From: Streptomyces harbinensis | GTDB lineage: Bacteria; Actinomycetota; Actinomycetes; Streptomycetales; Streptomycetaceae | Length of the DNA stretch: 64,000 nt | Assembly (NCBI RefSeq): GCF_900116145.1 | Contig: NZ_FPAB01000004.1 | Coordinates: 569,635 to 633,634 of the forward strand | Direction of reading: 5' to 3' | Made by a program: the position numbers and the translations under genes | Notes under the pieces: model-generated | The model's database searches: none | Seen by the model: the letters and a program-made list of their open reading frames with translations, nothing else | Told to the model about the DNA's origin: nothing | Part shown: piece by piece, positions 63,244 through 64,000 of the stretch | Layout: each line of letters begins with the position of its first letter | How positions within the stretch are numbered: the first letter of the stretch is position 1

Positions 63244-64000
63244 ATGGAGTTGCGGGAGTTGGCGCAGGGTGTGGTGGCCGATCACACGGCGGCCGTCGCC
63301 CGGGTGCGCGAGGCGCTGGTGCCGCTGCGCGACGCGGAGATCGCCGAGCGGCTCGGCGGCATGGGCGTGGAGCGGCTGAAGGAGGTCACCGAGGGGCGGC
63401 TGCGGGTGGCCGCCCTGGAGGACGGCGGGTACCGGACGGTCGGCAGCGTGTGGGCCGCCACCGTCGGGGAGTTGCAGCTGGTGCCCGGGGTGGGGGCGCT
63501 GACGGCCGGGCAGGCGCTGGCGGCGGCGCGGCAGATCGGGCAGGCGGTGGAGCGTACGGTCACCGTCTGGCTGGACGTGGACGAGCCGGACGCGCGCACC
63601 ACGGCCCTGGTCGTCGCGCTGCACCGGCTGCTGGCCGCGGGGCCCGGGCTGCGCAGGACGGTGGCGGCGGCGCGGGAGATCGAGGCGCGGCTGGCGGAGT
63701 TGCTGCCCGCGGCCCGGCCGGCGCGGGGGCGGCTGCGGATGCTGGTCGCCGGGCGGGAGGGGCGGGCCCGGGCCAGGGCGGCGGTCGCCGCTATCGAGGA
63801 GCTGACGGCGGACGCCGAACGGCGGGGGCTGACCGGGGAGTTCCGGCAGGCGTCGGTGGATCTGCTGCGCGACCCGCCCTCGGACGTCGAGGCGTGGGTG
63901 GACTTCGAGCTGCGCTCGGCCGACTACTACAGCCTGCTCGCCGAGCTGGACGCCCGGCCGCCGGACGCGGACGCGGCCCAGGGGTATGTGCCGGCCGAGA
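63244..64000 (+). CDS. Helix-hairpin-helix protein, probable N-terminus of a SNF2-type helicase (partial)
   Basis: The frame is open from ATG 63244 (or GTG 63241) past the right edge, giving 252 residues. It contains an HhH-like LQLVPGVGALTAGQALAAARQ and a helical LRMLVAGREGRARARAAVA segment. The visible end is DVEAWVDFELRSADYYSLLAEL. Similar N-termini precede SNF2/DEAD helicase cores in streptomycetes, but the helicase motifs are outside the window, so the call is tentative. Confidence 0.55.
   Translation, partial: MELRELAQGVVADHTAAVARVREALVPLRDAEIAERLGGMGVERLKEVTEGRLRVAALEDGGYRTVGSVWAATVGELQLVPGVGALTAGQALAAARQIGQAVERTVTVWLDVDEPDARTTALVVALHRLLAAGPGLRRTVAAAREIEARLAELLPAARPARGRLRMLVAGREGRARARAAVAAIEELTADAERRGLTGEFRQASVDLLRDPPSDVEAWVDFELRSADYYSLLAELDARPPDADAAQGYVPAE

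Overview
The window is high-GC, densely packed actinobacterial chromosome and almost certainly comes from a Streptomyces or a close relative. The evidence is bldG (113 aa, GTG start), its anti-sigma partner gene, a K+-independent H+-pyrophosphatase, a lysine-tailed topoisomerase I, a membrane/thymidylate kinase fusion, and rare TTA codons confined to accessory-type genes. I assigned everything by reading sequence and from knowledge of the families; no database search was run.

Layout. 1-2.7 kb is accessory-like: a partial FMN flavoprotein, a phosphatidylserine-decarboxylase-like enzyme and a broken serine carboxypeptidase. 2.9-13.1 kb holds an alpha/beta hydrolase with a holin-like membrane protein, acetyl-CoA synthetase, a SulP transporter fused to carbonic anhydrase, a deacetylase-like lipoprotein, a CooC-like ATPase and a Fic-like protein. 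13.1-19.3 kb is the conserved block HAD phosphatase / 6C small RNA / ssd-tadABC-pilins (a Tad-type secretion/pilus operon). 19.2-25.2 kb is the helicase-bldG-apgA-hppA developmental block. 25.3-30.5 kb has ogt, a HAD hydrolase, a lipoprotein, a methyltransferase and two TM2-domain proteins. 30.7-40.9 kb carries topA, tmk, holB and a secreted tripeptidyl-aminopeptidase-like enzyme, ending at tRNA-Thr(CGT) at 41.1 kb.

Beyond the tRNA the content looks strain-specific. It includes a translationally coupled three-gene operon (class III nucleotide-cyclase-like protein, STAND-like NTPase with a degenerate P-loop, unknown protein) beside a Crp/Fnr regulator. Next are an idonate/gluconate dehydrogenase pair with an IclR regulator and a palindromic operator, a PL8 polysaccharide lyase, and an SDR with a cysteine-rich N-terminus. 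A type VII secretion toxin/immunity locus follows, its toxin gene interrupted by an in-frame TAA. Then come a GH11 xylanase, a Trypco1 / trypsin-STAND-repeat conflict-type pair, and the start of a helix-hairpin-helix protein that is probably a helicase.

The best candidate for an undescribed system is the cyclase-like/NTPase operon at 41.6-46.0 kb. Two of its proteins share a short QG-x-AV-x-GNV-x-G motif, at the C-terminus of one and the N-terminus of the other. This suggests homotypic assembly of a nucleotide-signalling defence complex; that reading is inference. The trypsin-STAND pair and the T7SS toxin are further conflict elements in the same region.
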